Shown one piece after another: positions 52,951-61,775 of a stretch of DNA of 64,000 nt. The stretch's first letter is position 1. Each line of letters starts with the position of its first letter. The notes under the pieces were generated by a model, which worked only from the letters and a program-made list of their open reading frames with translations, was not told the origin of the DNA and did not search any database. This stretch comes from Bacillota bacterium (lineage in GTDB: Bacteria > Bacillota > Clostridia > Christensenellales > SZUA-584): positions 216,051 to 280,050 of the forward strand of contig JAEXTV010000016.1 of NCBI GenBank assembly GCA_023406895.1, written 5' to 3'. The position numbers were made by a program, and so were the translations under genes.

Positions 52951-53430
52951 TTAGCCGAGCGCGCTTAAAAGCGCGTTTTCCACCGCCTTCAAAAACGCCT
53001 TGCTCGTCGCCGTGGCGCCGGACACCGCGTCCACCTGAAGCGTCTGCGCGTCGAGCACCTCGCCGATCATTGTGCCCATCGTTTCGGGCTTGGCAAACAC
53101 CTGCGGGCTCACCACGTTGATACCGGTGATGGCGTGATCTTTCACCGTGACCTCCACCGTATTGCTGAACCGCAAAAACCCGTAGCTGCCGGTGTATGTG
53201 CCATCGTCCACCACCGCAAGATTCACATCGCCGATCTTTGCATTCAGAGACGCGTCCTTGCCGCCGATGATAAACACAATAAACGCGATCATCAGCACCA
53301 CCATCACACCGAGGATAATCAGCAGCACTTTAAGCCCCTTTTTCATGCCTTTTTTGGCCGGCTGTCTCGTTCTTCTCGATTGTCTCGTCTCCTGCGCGAT
53401 CTCCTGCCGGATGTTCATCTGTTCTTCCAT
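52951..53430 (-). CDS. FMN-binding domain membrane protein
   Basis: 159 residues: basic cytoplasmic N-terminus, one membrane helix (about 34-56) and an extracytoplasmic FMN-binding domain with DAVSGATATSKAF (Thr 140 the likely flavinylation residue). Such proteins shuttle electrons outside the membrane in flavin-based extracellular electron transfer and need an ApbE-type flavin transferase, not seen here. Confidence 0.88.
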   Translation of the reverse strand: MEEQMNIRQEIAQETRQSRRTRQPAKKGMKKGLKVLLIILGVMVVLMIAFIVFIIGGKDASLNAKIGDVNLAVVDDGTYTGSYGFLRFSNTVEVTVKDHAITGINVVSPQVFAKPETMGTMIGEVLDAQTLQVDAVSGATATSKAFLKAVENALLSALG

Positions 53431-53448
53431 ATTTATTTCCTCTTATGA

Positions 53449-53841
53449 TTATTTTGCGGCCGTGATTTCCACCAGATTGCCGTCCGGGTCATAAACGCTC
53501 GCTTCGAAATAGCCGTCGCCCGTACGGCGCGGCTCACCCGCAACAGTCAACCCGTCGCTCTTAAGCCTTTGCACAAGGGCGCAGACTGCGTCTTCGCTCT
53601 CCAATGCGAACGCGATATGCGAAAGCCCGAGCGATTGCTCCCCAAGGCCTTTGGGAATCGTGCTCATTTGCATGAGCTCAAGCCGGGTACCCGGCCCAAA
53701 TGATATGAAATATGATTCAAAGCAAACACCGTTCCCGCGCGGAGAGACGTACTTATCGTTCGCGGTGCCGCCAAAATACCGCACATAAAAATCCTTCATC
53801 GGCTCAAGCTGTCTTGTCCATATCGCCGCATGTTCAATCAT
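53449..53841 (-). CDS. VOC (glyoxalase/bleomycin resistance) family protein
   Basis: 130 residues with two beta-alpha-beta modules. Metal ligands: His 4 (MIEHAAIW), Glu in TRLELMQ, His in LSHIAFALE and Glu in NLVEITAAK. This is the lactoylglutathione-lyase-like single-domain form common in Firmicutes. Substrate unknown. 18 bases upstream of the FMN-binding gene, probably one operon. Confidence 0.88.
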   Translation of the reverse strand: MIEHAAIWTRQLEPMKDFYVRYFGGTANDKYVSPRGNGVCFESYFISFGPGTRLELMQMSTIPKGLGEQSLGLSHIAFALESEDAVCALVQRLKSDGLTVAGEPRRTGDGYFEASVYDPDGNLVEITAAK

Positions 53842-54283
53842 ACTGGTATTCTCCGTAAAAAAAGTACTGATGGGGTTTAATTCGACACCATCAGCATTCT
53901 CTCCTTCTCATCGCTATGCAGCAGCATATTGGGCCATATAAGATTGTTTTCTTAACCGTCATTGCGGCAATACCATAACCCCATATGAGGTGATGCCACG
54001 CTCAGGATAAACCCGTCAATATCTCTGATGCCATTTTTTCAACGTGGCCGCTGGCGTTAATTGTCAATATTTTTTGATATTATGTTCGCGTTTTATCCCA
54101 TAAAATCCAAAAACATGGGATATGCGAATGAGAGCTTCTATATATGGATATTGACGGGGCTTATCGACAATCTGACACCGAGATTCTTTATCTGCGGCTT
54201 TCATTTTTTATCAGCCCCGCGAAAATGACGATAAATAATGTCAAATACGATTTATATTGACGAAGAAATCTTGGCCGCTCCAT
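53842..54283. other. Intergenic region without recognisable feature
   Basis: About 440 bases. No gene, tRNA or convincing terminator found. An A/T-rich stretch around 54040-54110 is present. GACGGGGCTTATCGACAATC (54153-54172) faintly resembles a segment after spo0A, which may indicate a dispersed repeat. Confidence 0.4.
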
Positions 54284-55333
54284 CTACGGCTCTTTAATGT
54301 TATCAATCAGCAGCCCGCCGTTGCTTTGCCGCGTCTCCACGCAGAATTCGCGCGCGACATAAAGGTTCTTGCCCACCGCGTATTTAAGCGCGACGCCGCC
54401 CTGACCGCACGCGGGCGATATGGATTGTGCAAACGAATCAAAATCGCCGAAGAATTCCTTTAAATCCGCAAACGACAGCCCTTCTGCGAGTGACGGCGTG
54501 AGGCAGCTCATCGCAGCAGCTGCGTTGTCGGCTTTCAGCGCCTCGAGCAGCGACACACAAACAGCATAAGGGTCTGCGGGCTGCCTTGGCTTGCAGGTGA
54601 ACCACCCAAGCTCCGCCGCACCGGGAGCAAGGCAGCCGTCGCTCTTTTCCCAGCGCGTTTTCGTCTGCCGGAATTCACCGTTTGTCACCACAACGATGCC
54701 GCCCGGTTCCACGCTGGATTCCTCGCAGACCATGCAAAGGTCAAGCGCGAAAGACGGCAGAATATGCGCCGCGCATATGTAATGCTGCCCGTCCGTCGTC
54801 TTTCCGGAAGCGTGAAGCACGGGCATATCGCCGAATTTAACAAATCCCAAGTCCGCTGTCTCCACAAAAAACGGCAGCGGCGATACAAACTTCAGACGAT
54901 TGGTGGCGGAATGCTCCACCACAAAGCTTGAACACGCCTCATTGTAAATAAAGGCCGTGTGCCTTTCGCCGCTGATATAAAAGTCGAATGGCGACACCAC
55001 ACTGGGGTGCAGCTCCATTTCGTCGTTGCGGTATACCGACTCGGGATAAAGCGTGAGCTCCACGATATTGTCCGGCCACATGCAAAGGTCAATCAGCCCG
55101 TCGCCCGCAAACACAGCCCCTTTCGCCGCGATCGACACACGCCGCGTATACGGAAGGTAAACATAGTTCGGGTCGTTCTCGAGCGGCAGCATCGTGATAA
55201 AAAACGACGAGTTTGCCGCAATCGGCTGCGTGACAGCACCAGCACCCGTCTCACCCGCAGGCGCCTGATTGATGCAGATGAGCGCATGAACCTTTGATGT
55301 GATATAAAGCAATTTGATGGCCTTGTCTTCCAT
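54284..55333 (-). CDS. Hypothetical protein (349 aa), orphan-like
   Basis: No signal peptide or membrane helix. A beta-rich N-terminal two thirds (IKLLYITSKVHALICINQ, VYLPYTRRVSIAAKG, PFDFYISGERHTAFIYNE) and a C-terminal helical domain of about 100 residues (AVCVSLLEALKADNAAAAMSCL, FADLKEFFGDFDSFAQS). No family recognised. It has its own upstream region with no coupled neighbour. Long uninterrupted frame with host-like codon use, so clearly a gene. Confidence 0.75.
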   Translation of the reverse strand: MEDKAIKLLYITSKVHALICINQAPAGETGAGAVTQPIAANSSFFITMLPLENDPNYVYLPYTRRVSIAAKGAVFAGDGLIDLCMWPDNIVELTLYPESVYRNDEMELHPSVVSPFDFYISGERHTAFIYNEACSSFVVEHSATNRLKFVSPLPFFVETADLGFVKFGDMPVLHASGKTTDGQHYICAAHILPSFALDLCMVCEESSVEPGGIVVVTNGEFRQTKTRWEKSDGCLAPGAAELGWFTCKPRQPADPYAVCVSLLEALKADNAAAAMSCLTPSLAEGLSFADLKEFFGDFDSFAQSISPACGQGGVALKYAVGKNLYVAREFCVETRQSNGGLLIDNIKEP

Positions 55334-55551
55334 AGCTCTCCCTTCGTACCATATATATATTCAGTTTGCGCGGGACTGATACACAATTCTAACGGCGGCG
55401 CGCGACGCATAATTATATACAAAGGAAAACCGCTATACAAAAGCAAACGAGGATGACACGTTTGCTTTTTAATTTTTTGTTAAATTACGGAATAAAACGC
55501 ATGGTATAAGAGAATAATATGCATCAAAATCTATGATAAGGGGTTAGGAAC

Positions 55552-56406
55552 ATGGACGTTAACAACGAAACAGGACTGCACAGCTTTGATATCGCCTTAA
55601 GAACCGGCTGGAAAGACGAAGAAAAGCTGATGCTATGGGACGAAGTCAAAAAAGCGCAAAAAATCGGGGCGCCGCTCAAACGTGTTTTTGAAACCGTCGC
55701 CTTAAAAACGGGACGCAAGCCCAACAGCGTGAGAAACTACTACTATATGAAGGTGAAGGAAACGGGAGAAATCGAACAGAAGCCCTCTTCGTTTACGCCC
55801 TTCTCTAAGGAAGAAATCTATACGCTGCTAAAAACGCTGCTTGGTGCGGGTGCCAAAGGTGAATCGATCAGAGGCGCGAGTCTGCGGCTGGCAGACGGCG
55901 ACAAAACGCTGATGCTGCGTTATCAAAACAAATACCGCAGCCTCATTAAAAATGGCCGGCCGCTTGTGGAAAAGGTGATGGCTGATATGGACGAAAACAG
56001 CGAGAAGTACTTAAACCCGTATGACACGCCCAAAATGGCCGCACCCGCCAGCAAAGAAAGCAAATACATACCCGAAAGCGTAATCAAGGCACTGATTGCC
56101 TGCGATGTCGATGTGAAAAGCTTCTTCAAAGGGCTTGCCAAAGTGGCAGGGCTTGCCGTCATCAAGGTGCACACCGAGGAAGAAATGGGCAAACTGATGA
56201 TGCAAAGCGAAACGATTAAGAAGGAAAACGCAGCGCTGCATACCCGTTTGAAGAAAGAAATTGAGAAGAGCCACAAGGCTGCTTCACTGTTTGAACAGCT
56301 GATGAGCCTGAAAACAAAAACGATTGAAACCAAGGATTTGGAAAGCTTGACGGCTCTTGGCGAATGGCTTAAGGAAGACACACTCGGCAACGCAGATGCC
56401 CTATGA
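55552..56406 (+). CDS. SANT/Myb-like DNA-binding protein with coiled coil
   Basis: 284 residues. Residues about 14-60 (GWKDEEKLMLWDEVKKAQKI, VFETVALKTGRKPNSVRNYY) form a Myb/SANT-type tri-helical domain like that of RsfA prespore regulators. A second helical block (FTPFSKEEIYTLLKTLLGAGA) follows, and residues 220-250 are a coiled coil. It lies just upstream of spo0A in the same direction, with a hairpin between them, so a sporulation or development role is plausible but unproven. GGGG and a GGTTAGGAAC site precede the ATG. Confidence 0.75.
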   Translation: MDVNNETGLHSFDIALRTGWKDEEKLMLWDEVKKAQKIGAPLKRVFETVALKTGRKPNSVRNYYYMKVKETGEIEQKPSSFTPFSKEEIYTLLKTLLGAGAKGESIRGASLRLADGDKTLMLRYQNKYRSLIKNGRPLVEKVMADMDENSEKYLNPYDTPKMAAPASKESKYIPESVIKALIACDVDVKSFFKGLAKVAGLAVIKVHTEEEMGKLMMQSETIKKENAALHTRLKKEIEKSHKAASLFEQLMSLKTKTIETKDLESLTALGEWLKEDTLGNADAL

Positions 56407-56413
56407 TGCATTG

Positions 56414-56443
56414 TCAGGCGTCTGCAAAAACGCAGACGCCTGA
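56414..56443. terminator. 12-bp perfect hairpin after the SANT-like gene
   Basis: TCAGGCGTCTGC-AAAAAC-GCAGACGCCTGA, 8 bases after the stop. No T tract follows, so termination may rely on another factor. The rest of the 295-base gap is the spo0A promoter region. Confidence 0.65.
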
Positions 56444-56566
56444 CCAGTCCTCTTATCGTTTTAACGCTGTTTTTGGCTTATTTTGTCGTAATTTCGCCTC
56501 ATGACGAACTTTATTCAATTTCCTAAGAAATTTATTTTTTTTTGTCTTGAACTTTGCGTAATTGCA

Positions 56567-56595
56567 TTGTCAAACACGAATTGCCGTGTTAATAT
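56567..56595 (+). promoter_or_regulatory. spo0A promoter with inverted repeat in the spacer
   Basis: TTGTCA (56567-56572), exactly 17 bases, TAATAT (56590-56595). The spacer is itself almost an inverted repeat: AACACG-N6-CGTGTT (56573-56590), reaching the first base of the -10. This looks like a vegetative promoter with a repressor or activator site inside. Confidence 0.6.
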
Positions 56596-56624
56596 ACTAA
56601 CAAATATTTCTTTTAGTGGGACGA

Positions 56625-56631
56625 TTCGACA
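56625..56631 (-). promoter_or_regulatory. 0A box upstream of spo0A
   Basis: TGTCGAA on the minus strand (TTCGACA on the plus), the core Spo0A recognition sequence, 30 bases downstream of the promoter -10 and 71 bases before the start. Fits autoregulation as in other spore formers. Confidence 0.6.
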
Positions 56632-56701
56632 CAAAACGTCATTTTTTTAAGGGTTGAGGATTAGATTTAAAAAACACAGCAAACGAAAGGAGTATTAACA
56701 A

Positions 56702-57472
56702 ATGGATCGTAAAATCAAGCTACTCATCATCGAAGACAATATCCAACTCAACGAAATGCTTACCAAGTTTTTCAGCACAAAGAATGACGTAGAGGTAGTG
56801 GGGTCATGCAATAACGCGGTAGAAGCTGTCGGCTTAATTAAAGAAGTGGCGCCAGACGCCCTCATTGTCGACATGATTATGCCGGAAGCGGACGGGCTGT
56901 CTTTACTCGAAAGGCTCAATACTTCCGAGTTTGAAACAATGCCTGCCATCATCGTTGTCTCGGCCGTTGGCAACGAGAAGCTTATTAAACTGGCCTGTGA
57001 TCTGGGGGCAAAATATTACATGATTAAACCTTTCAACAAGGACATCCTCTACAAGAGGATACAGGACATGTTCGGCAACCGCGTGATTACCACCCGCCGT
57101 ACGCCAACACCTGTCCGGTCCAAAACGCTCGACGAAAAGATCACTGCCGTGTTCCTGTCAATCGGCATCCCCGCCCATATCAAAGGGTATCATTTCCTCC
57201 GGGAGGCCATCAAAATGGTCGTCAAAAACCCGGATTTGATCAATTCAATCACCAAAAAGCTGTATCCCGGCATTGCGGAGCCGTTTGAAACCAGCGCAAG
57301 CAAGGTGGAACGCGCCATCCGGCATGCCATTGAGGTCGCATGGTCACGCGGGAAGATTGAAAACATCAATAACTTCCTCGGGTACAACATCTACACAAAC
57401 AAGGATAAGCCCACAAACGGTGAGTTTATCGCCCTGATGGCGGATAAGCTCATTATGGACAGGAGCGCTTAA
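56702..57472 (+). CDS. spo0A: Sporulation master regulator Spo0A
   Basis: 256 residues. Receiver domain: acidic pocket IIEDN (Glu 11, Asp 12), phosphorylation site Asp 57 in ALIVDMIMPEADG, and conserved Lys in MIKPFNKD. The C-terminal DNA-binding domain carries the diagnostic SKVERAIRHAIEVAWSRGK. Spo0A, once phosphorylated, switches on sporulation genes. GAAAGGAG lies 9 bases before the ATG. It stands alone, with its own promoter, 0A box and terminator; spoIVB is not adjacent, unlike in Bacillus. Confidence 0.97.
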   Translation: MDRKIKLLIIEDNIQLNEMLTKFFSTKNDVEVVGSCNNAVEAVGLIKEVAPDALIVDMIMPEADGLSLLERLNTSEFETMPAIIVVSAVGNEKLIKLACDLGAKYYMIKPFNKDILYKRIQDMFGNRVITTRRTPTPVRSKTLDEKITAVFLSIGIPAHIKGYHFLREAIKMVVKNPDLINSITKKLYPGIAEPFETSASKVERAIRHAIEVAWSRGKIENINNFLGYNIYTNKDKPTNGEFIALMADKLIMDRSA

Positions 57473-57484
57473 AAAAACATAAAT

Positions 57485-57518
57485 CCGCACGTTTTAAAAT
57501 GGGGCGTGCGGTTTTTTT
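57485..57518 (+). terminator. Intrinsic terminator of spo0A
   Basis: CCGCACG...CGTGCGG with a 13-base loop followed by TTTTTTT, 13 bases after the stop. Confidence 0.85.
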
Positions 57519-57910
57519 ATTTGCGGAAATGGGCATCAATTGCAGGCTGTCGACAAGCCCCTAAAGCTTCTCAGTCTGCCTTTTCACGAGTATTCAGAAG
57601 ACTAAAGACCGACCGACAGGCGGCACGAAATGCCGGAGGGAGTGACGGATAATAAGCTATTATTTCTGCTGGTCACAGCCCTCAGCCAGTTCTTAAAGCA
57701 AACAATGACGAAATGAGTGAGAAATTGACGAACAGATGTCGTGCTCTGAACGAAGCGAAATCGGCGAATCGCAGCGCTATGATGCGATTTCAGCGACACA
57801 GCAGAGCACACGAGCGGCCAGCAAGACAGCGATCTCTTGAATTTTTCAGCATTTATAAAAAGACCACAGTCAGAGAGGGCCAAGATAATATTATTTGACC
57901 CAGTATATGT
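57519..57910. other. Intergenic region with a nested long hairpin
   Basis: No gene supported; the minus-strand frame at 57602-57883 has no ribosome binding site. GTGCTCTG (57741) pairs with CAGAGCAC (57802), and within it GAAATCG (57757) pairs with CGATTTC (57785), leaving a 21-base loop that can form a further small stem. May be an RNA or a repeat remnant. Confidence 0.45.
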
Positions 57911-58348
57911 TTACTCCGTTTCAAATACGAAGCCTTTCTTTATAATAATATCAGCCATCACACGCGGGTCAGCGGTCTGTATGGTTGCATAGGCTTGCTT
58001 AGTCCGCTGATAAAACTCTTTTCGGGAGACTTTGTTCAATATAACCGGCCTCGGCGAAGCTGTGCTGAGCACCTCCTGATAATCTTGCCAGACCTGCGGC
58101 TCTTCATAGATTCCGTAATCAAGCGACATCACCGTGACAGGGAATTCTTCATCCACATCGAGCGGGAAGTACTTTAAAATTTCAGCCAGCAAAGTATGGC
58201 TGCTCTGCGCACCGGAATAAACGGTTTTCTGGCTCATCGCGGATGCTTTGTAATTCGCGTCCGCTATCACCAGCTCATCAAGATGTCCCATATGATAGAT
58301 CAGTTCATAAATTTCAGGTGTTATCAAGTGCGATATATTCGCCAGCAT
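57911..58348 (-). CDS. RbsD/FucU-family sugar mutarotase
   Basis: 145 residues from ATG 58348 (AGGAGG 7 bases upstream; an ATG two codons earlier is too close). The active-site region MGHLDELVIADANYKA matches FucU/RbsD (His and Asp of the MGHGDE-type motif). It interconverts anomers of fucose or ribose. It stands alone, not with a transporter or kinase, so the substrate is open. Confidence 0.85.
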   Translation of the reverse strand: MLANISHLITPEIYELIYHMGHLDELVIADANYKASAMSQKTVYSGAQSSHTLLAEILKYFPLDVDEEFPVTVMSLDYGIYEEPQVWQDYQEVLSTASPRPVILNKVSRKEFYQRTKQAYATIQTADPRVMADIIIKKGFVFETE

Positions 58349-58519
58349 AGCCATACCTCCTGAATGGGCAAGATATACTATAGTTTATAGCCCTGAGGCA
58401 CAGCCTGTCAAGCGACGCGCACAGTGAAACCCCCACTCCCATTGACTATTGACTGTTTAACAGATAGAATAAAGACACTTGCAGCAGAGGTATTGGGGCA
58501 ATTTCATTAAAAGGTGGTT

Positions 58520-58870
58520 ATGCGCATGCATCAATCTGTTAATGTGGCCTCTAATGCAAAAATGATTGAAGTATTAAAGGCCGAATTCATCAGCGAATCG
58601 GCCGATGTCCTGCGGGCATCGCTGTCTCCGGGCGGACGCGGAGAACTCAAGGACGCACTCGGGGGAGCCGTACTGCTGGCTTATGTGCTTGCACGTCGCT
58701 GCGGTATTACCTTCGGTGAGCTCGATGAGGATGTGGTCAGCAAGGCCGAATCAGGCATCACCGACGGGCACACATTGGAAACAGGTTACGGTGACCTGTC
58801 TCTGATTAAAAAACATTTTGAAGGCGGTAATTCAAGGGGTTTTGGACAGGACAAAAAAAGACGGTTATAG
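58520..58870 (+). CDS. MazG-like family protein
   Basis: About 116 residues. The central segment ELKDALGGAVLLAYVLARRCGITFGELDEDV resembles MazG-like all-alpha NTP pyrophosphohydrolases in the form found before yybS in Clostridia, though the EExxD metal-binding set is not complete, so activity is unsure. AAAGGTGG precedes ATG 58520; ATG 58526 is also possible. Overlaps the start region of the YybS gene. Confidence 0.7.
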   Translation: MRMHQSVNVASNAKMIEVLKAEFISESADVLRASLSPGGRGELKDALGGAVLLAYVLARRCGITFGELDEDVVSKAESGITDGHTLETGYGDLSLIKKHFEGGNSRGFGQDKKRRL

Positions 58871-59840
58871 CGCCATGGCGGCGATCTTTGCTGCCGCCGT
58901 TGTTTTTATATTGATGTCGATGGCTCTGCCCGTTGCTGCGCTGGGGGCGGCTTTTGTGCTTGCCTATGCGGTGGCTATGTGGGGCATGCCCGGCGTTTTG
59001 ATGACGGTATTCTGCTTTGCAGCCGGCTGTTTGTTTGATGTGAAGCTGACGGCGTTTTTGGCAGCGGCTTTTGTACCGCTTGCCCTCACAGCGGGCTTTG
59101 TGATTAAAAAACAGCTGCGTATGCGGCACAGCGTGCTTGCCGCGAGCGGCGGCGCTTTGTTTGGATTGGCTGCCGCTATCGGTGTGTTGTGGCTTTTTAC
59201 GGGCCTTGGCCCCATTGATTATGCCGTGAGCCGGTTTGGTGCTTATTTAGGCACACTCAACAGCGGTCTCATTCAGTTTTTGTATCAATATGTCCGATTT
59301 GCAGACATGCTGACAGGTGCCATTTCACAGGCGGCCGTTTTCTCCACACCGGCACCCGAAGCCATTGTCATCATACAGGACAGGCTCCGGGAAGCGCTCA
59401 ACTATTATCTTGTCGGCGGTATGATCTGCTACGCGCTGCTGACGGGTCTGCTCAGCTATGTGATCACGCGCGCATTCGTTAAAAAAAGGCGCAGTGTCGC
59501 GAGCATCCCGTCTTTTGACGCACTGACGCTGCCGCCGCGGTTCTGGCTCGCATACCTGATTTCATATTTCGTGGCTTTTGCCGGTATCAGTTTTGGATGG
59601 ACATCTTTCGATATCGCGGCACAAACGATTTCGGATGTGTATGGCTTTGTGTTTACCGTTCAGGCCTTAAGCCTGCTCGATTACTTTTACAAGAGAAGGC
59701 GCATGGCCACCGCGGTTCGCGTGCTTCTGCATGTGGCGGTCACACTGTTTTTAGGTTTCATTCTGGTTTGGGTGGGTATGCTGGAAAACATGGCAAGCCT
59801 GCGAAAGCGAATGAACGCGGAAGGCGGTATGGTGTCGTGA
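58818..59840 (+). CDS. YybS family (DUF2232) membrane protein
   Basis: Up to 340 residues, eight or so membrane helices. DUF2232 proteins stand upstream of gdpP in many Firmicutes. TTG 58818 gives the longest product and overlaps the MazG-like gene by 53 bases; TTG 58842 or ATG 58875 would shorten it, and no start has a clear ribosome binding site. The stop overlaps the gdpP start (GTGA). Function unknown, perhaps a transporter or sensor linked to c-di-AMP turnover. Confidence 0.85.
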   Translation: MKAVIQGVLDRTKKDGYSAMAAIFAAAVVFILMSMALPVAALGAAFVLAYAVAMWGMPGVLMTVFCFAAGCLFDVKLTAFLAAAFVPLALTAGFVIKKQLRMRHSVLAASGGALFGLAAAIGVLWLFTGLGPIDYAVSRFGAYLGTLNSGLIQFLYQYVRFADMLTGAISQAAVFSTPAPEAIVIIQDRLREALNYYLVGGMICYALLTGLLSYVITRAFVKKRRSVASIPSFDALTLPPRFWLAYLISYFVAFAGISFGWTSFDIAAQTISDVYGFVFTVQALSLLDYFYKRRRMATAVRVLLHVAVTLFLGFILVWVGMLENMASLRKRMNAEGGMVS

Positions 59841-61774
59841 AAAATAAAATCCGTTTTTTCACAACTGATTTTTTATGTCTCATATTGGCACTGGGCTTTG
59901 CCTGCATATTTGCTTTTGTTCACAGTATCGCGCTCGGTGCGGCAGCCTTGGCCGCCAGTGTGCTGGCATCAATCTCTTATCTGTATTTCGTCATTTACCG
60001 CAAGGTTCAGTGGCAGCGTCTTGTGATTAAATCGCTGCTCAATCAGGAAGAACTGCCCTCATACCTCAATACGATGGCCATCCCCACCGTGCTGACATCT
60101 CTGACGGGTCAAATCAAATGGGCCAACCTCGCGTTTCGCAGCATCACGGGCTTTGGGGCCCTCCGCAATATCAACAAGATGATTGCGGGCATCAGCGTGC
60201 CCGACAAGGAAAAAAAGATACTGATCGGCGGCAAGCCATACAAAAAAGAAATTGCAACCGTACGGCTTGGCGGCGGGGAGTATCTGCTGCACCGCCTCGT
60301 GGACATTGAAAACACCGTGGAAGCGAAAAAGCTCTATCAAAGCTTTCTGCCGGTGATCTGCCATATTCAAATCGACAATTACGAGGATCTGGCCGCCAAG
60401 CTCACGCAGTCGGAGCTTTCCGAGGTGGTCGCGTCGGTGGAACGACGGCTGTCCACGCTCGCCGAAAGCCTCTCGGCCCATTTCCAGCGCACAGACCGCG
60501 GGCGGTATCTGTGCATATTCGAACGGCGGTTTTTATCCACGCTGCGCACCAGTAAATTCGCGATACTCGATGACATCCGTCAGATCAATCCGGCGCTGTC
60601 TCCCACGCTTTCTCTCGCGCTCGGGGTGGGTGAAACGCCCGAGCAGTCCGGCGAATACGCAAGCAAGGCCATGGATTTGGCACTGGGCCGCGGCGGCGAT
60701 CAGGCTGTGATCAAGCAGGGCGACAATTTCATGTTCTACGGCGGCATCACCAAAACGGGTTTTCGCCGCAGCAAGGTGAAGGCGCGCATGATCAGCCATG
60801 CGCTGCGCAACCTGATGGAGCAGTGCAGCGAAGTGTATGTGATGGGCCACGAAGGCCCTGATCTTGACTGTATGGGGGCGGCGCTCGGCATATGCGCCTG
60901 CGCGCGTCAGGTCAATAAAAAAGCGTATATCGTGATGGACAACCCGAACCCGTCCATTGACCTGCTGCTCGACAAGCTCAAAACCATAGACGTTTACGCA
61001 TCGGGGCTCGTCACCGGGCAGGATGCGGCCATGCGCATAAACGCCACAAGCATGCTCGTCATTGTGGATACACAGCTTGCCGCATTTACGATTTCGCCCG
61101 GGCTTCTCGAAATGGCGGATACCGTGGCGGTGATCGACCACCATATCCGCGGCACCTCAACAATAGACAACGCCACGCTTTTTTACCATGATCCGTATGC
61201 GTCGTCCGCATGCGAGCTCGTGACGGAAGTGATGCAGTATTTTGACGATGATTTAAAACCGCTGCCGATCGACCTTGAGGCGCTGTTGTGCGGCATCACG
61301 CTGGATACCAAAGGCTTTACGTTCAACACGGGGGTACGCACATTCGAAGCGGCGTCGTACCTGCGCCGCCAGGGCGCGGACACCACCGTCACCCGGCTGC
61401 TTGTGCAGGACGACCTCAAAACGTACACGGCCAAAACGGATATCGTCCGCAAAGCGGAAATTATTGAAAACGGGTTTGCGGTCGCGGCCTGCCCGGAAGG
61501 TATCGACAAGGCATCGCTGATTGCGGCACAGGCCGCAGATGCGTTGCTGACCATACGCGGCGTGAAAGCCTCATTTGTGCTGAGCCATGTGGACGGCAAC
61601 GTCCTCATCAGCGGCCGGTCACTCGGAGACGTGAACGTTCAGCTGATACTCGAAAGCCTCGGCGGCGGCGGACACGCCACCATCGCCGCGGTCAAGCTTG
61701 AAAACACGGAGATGGATGCCGCCATCAAACGGCTCAAAACCGCCATCAATAAATATGTGAAAGAGGTTAAATAG
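59837..61774 (+). CDS. gdpP: c-di-AMP phosphodiesterase GdpP
   Basis: 645 residues from GTG 59837 (GGAAGGCGG upstream); the longer frame from 59597 only overlaps YybS. Two membrane helices, a PAS-like domain, a degenerate GGDEF domain (about 175-310) and a DHH/DHHA1 hydrolase: GPDLDCMG (Asp 342, 344), VIVDTQ (Asp 411), DHHIRG (434-439) and GGGGHATIA. It breaks c-di-AMP down to pApA, controlling potassium and wall homeostasis. Order YybS-GdpP-L9-DnaB is classical. Confidence 0.95.
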   Translation: MKNKIRFFTTDFLCLILALGFACIFAFVHSIALGAAALAASVLASISYLYFVIYRKVQWQRLVIKSLLNQEELPSYLNTMAIPTVLTSLTGQIKWANLAFRSITGFGALRNINKMIAGISVPDKEKKILIGGKPYKKEIATVRLGGGEYLLHRLVDIENTVEAKKLYQSFLPVICHIQIDNYEDLAAKLTQSELSEVVASVERRLSTLAESLSAHFQRTDRGRYLCIFERRFLSTLRTSKFAILDDIRQINPALSPTLSLALGVGETPEQSGEYASKAMDLALGRGGDQAVIKQGDNFMFYGGITKTGFRRSKVKARMISHALRNLMEQCSEVYVMGHEGPDLDCMGAALGICACARQVNKKAYIVMDNPNPSIDLLLDKLKTIDVYASGLVTGQDAAMRINATSMLVIVDTQLAAFTISPGLLEMADTVAVIDHHIRGTSTIDNATLFYHDPYASSACELVTEVMQYFDDDLKPLPIDLEALLCGITLDTKGFTFNTGVRTFEAASYLRRQGADTTVTRLLVQDDLKTYTAKTDIVRKAEIIENGFAVAACPEGIDKASLIAAQAADALLTIRGVKASFVLSHVDGNVLISGRSLGDVNVQLILESLGGGGHATIAAVKLENTEMDAAIKRLKTAINKYVKEVK

Positions 61775-61775
61775 C

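Noticed and set aside
57602..57883. Minus-strand frame after spo0A
   Set aside because: No start signal and no domain-like composition; the region is better explained as structured non-coding DNA.
59597..59836. Longer N-terminus for GdpP starting inside the YybS gene
   Set aside because: The extra 80 residues are a shadow of YybS in another frame; GTG 59837 has a ribosome binding site and gives the normal GdpP length.
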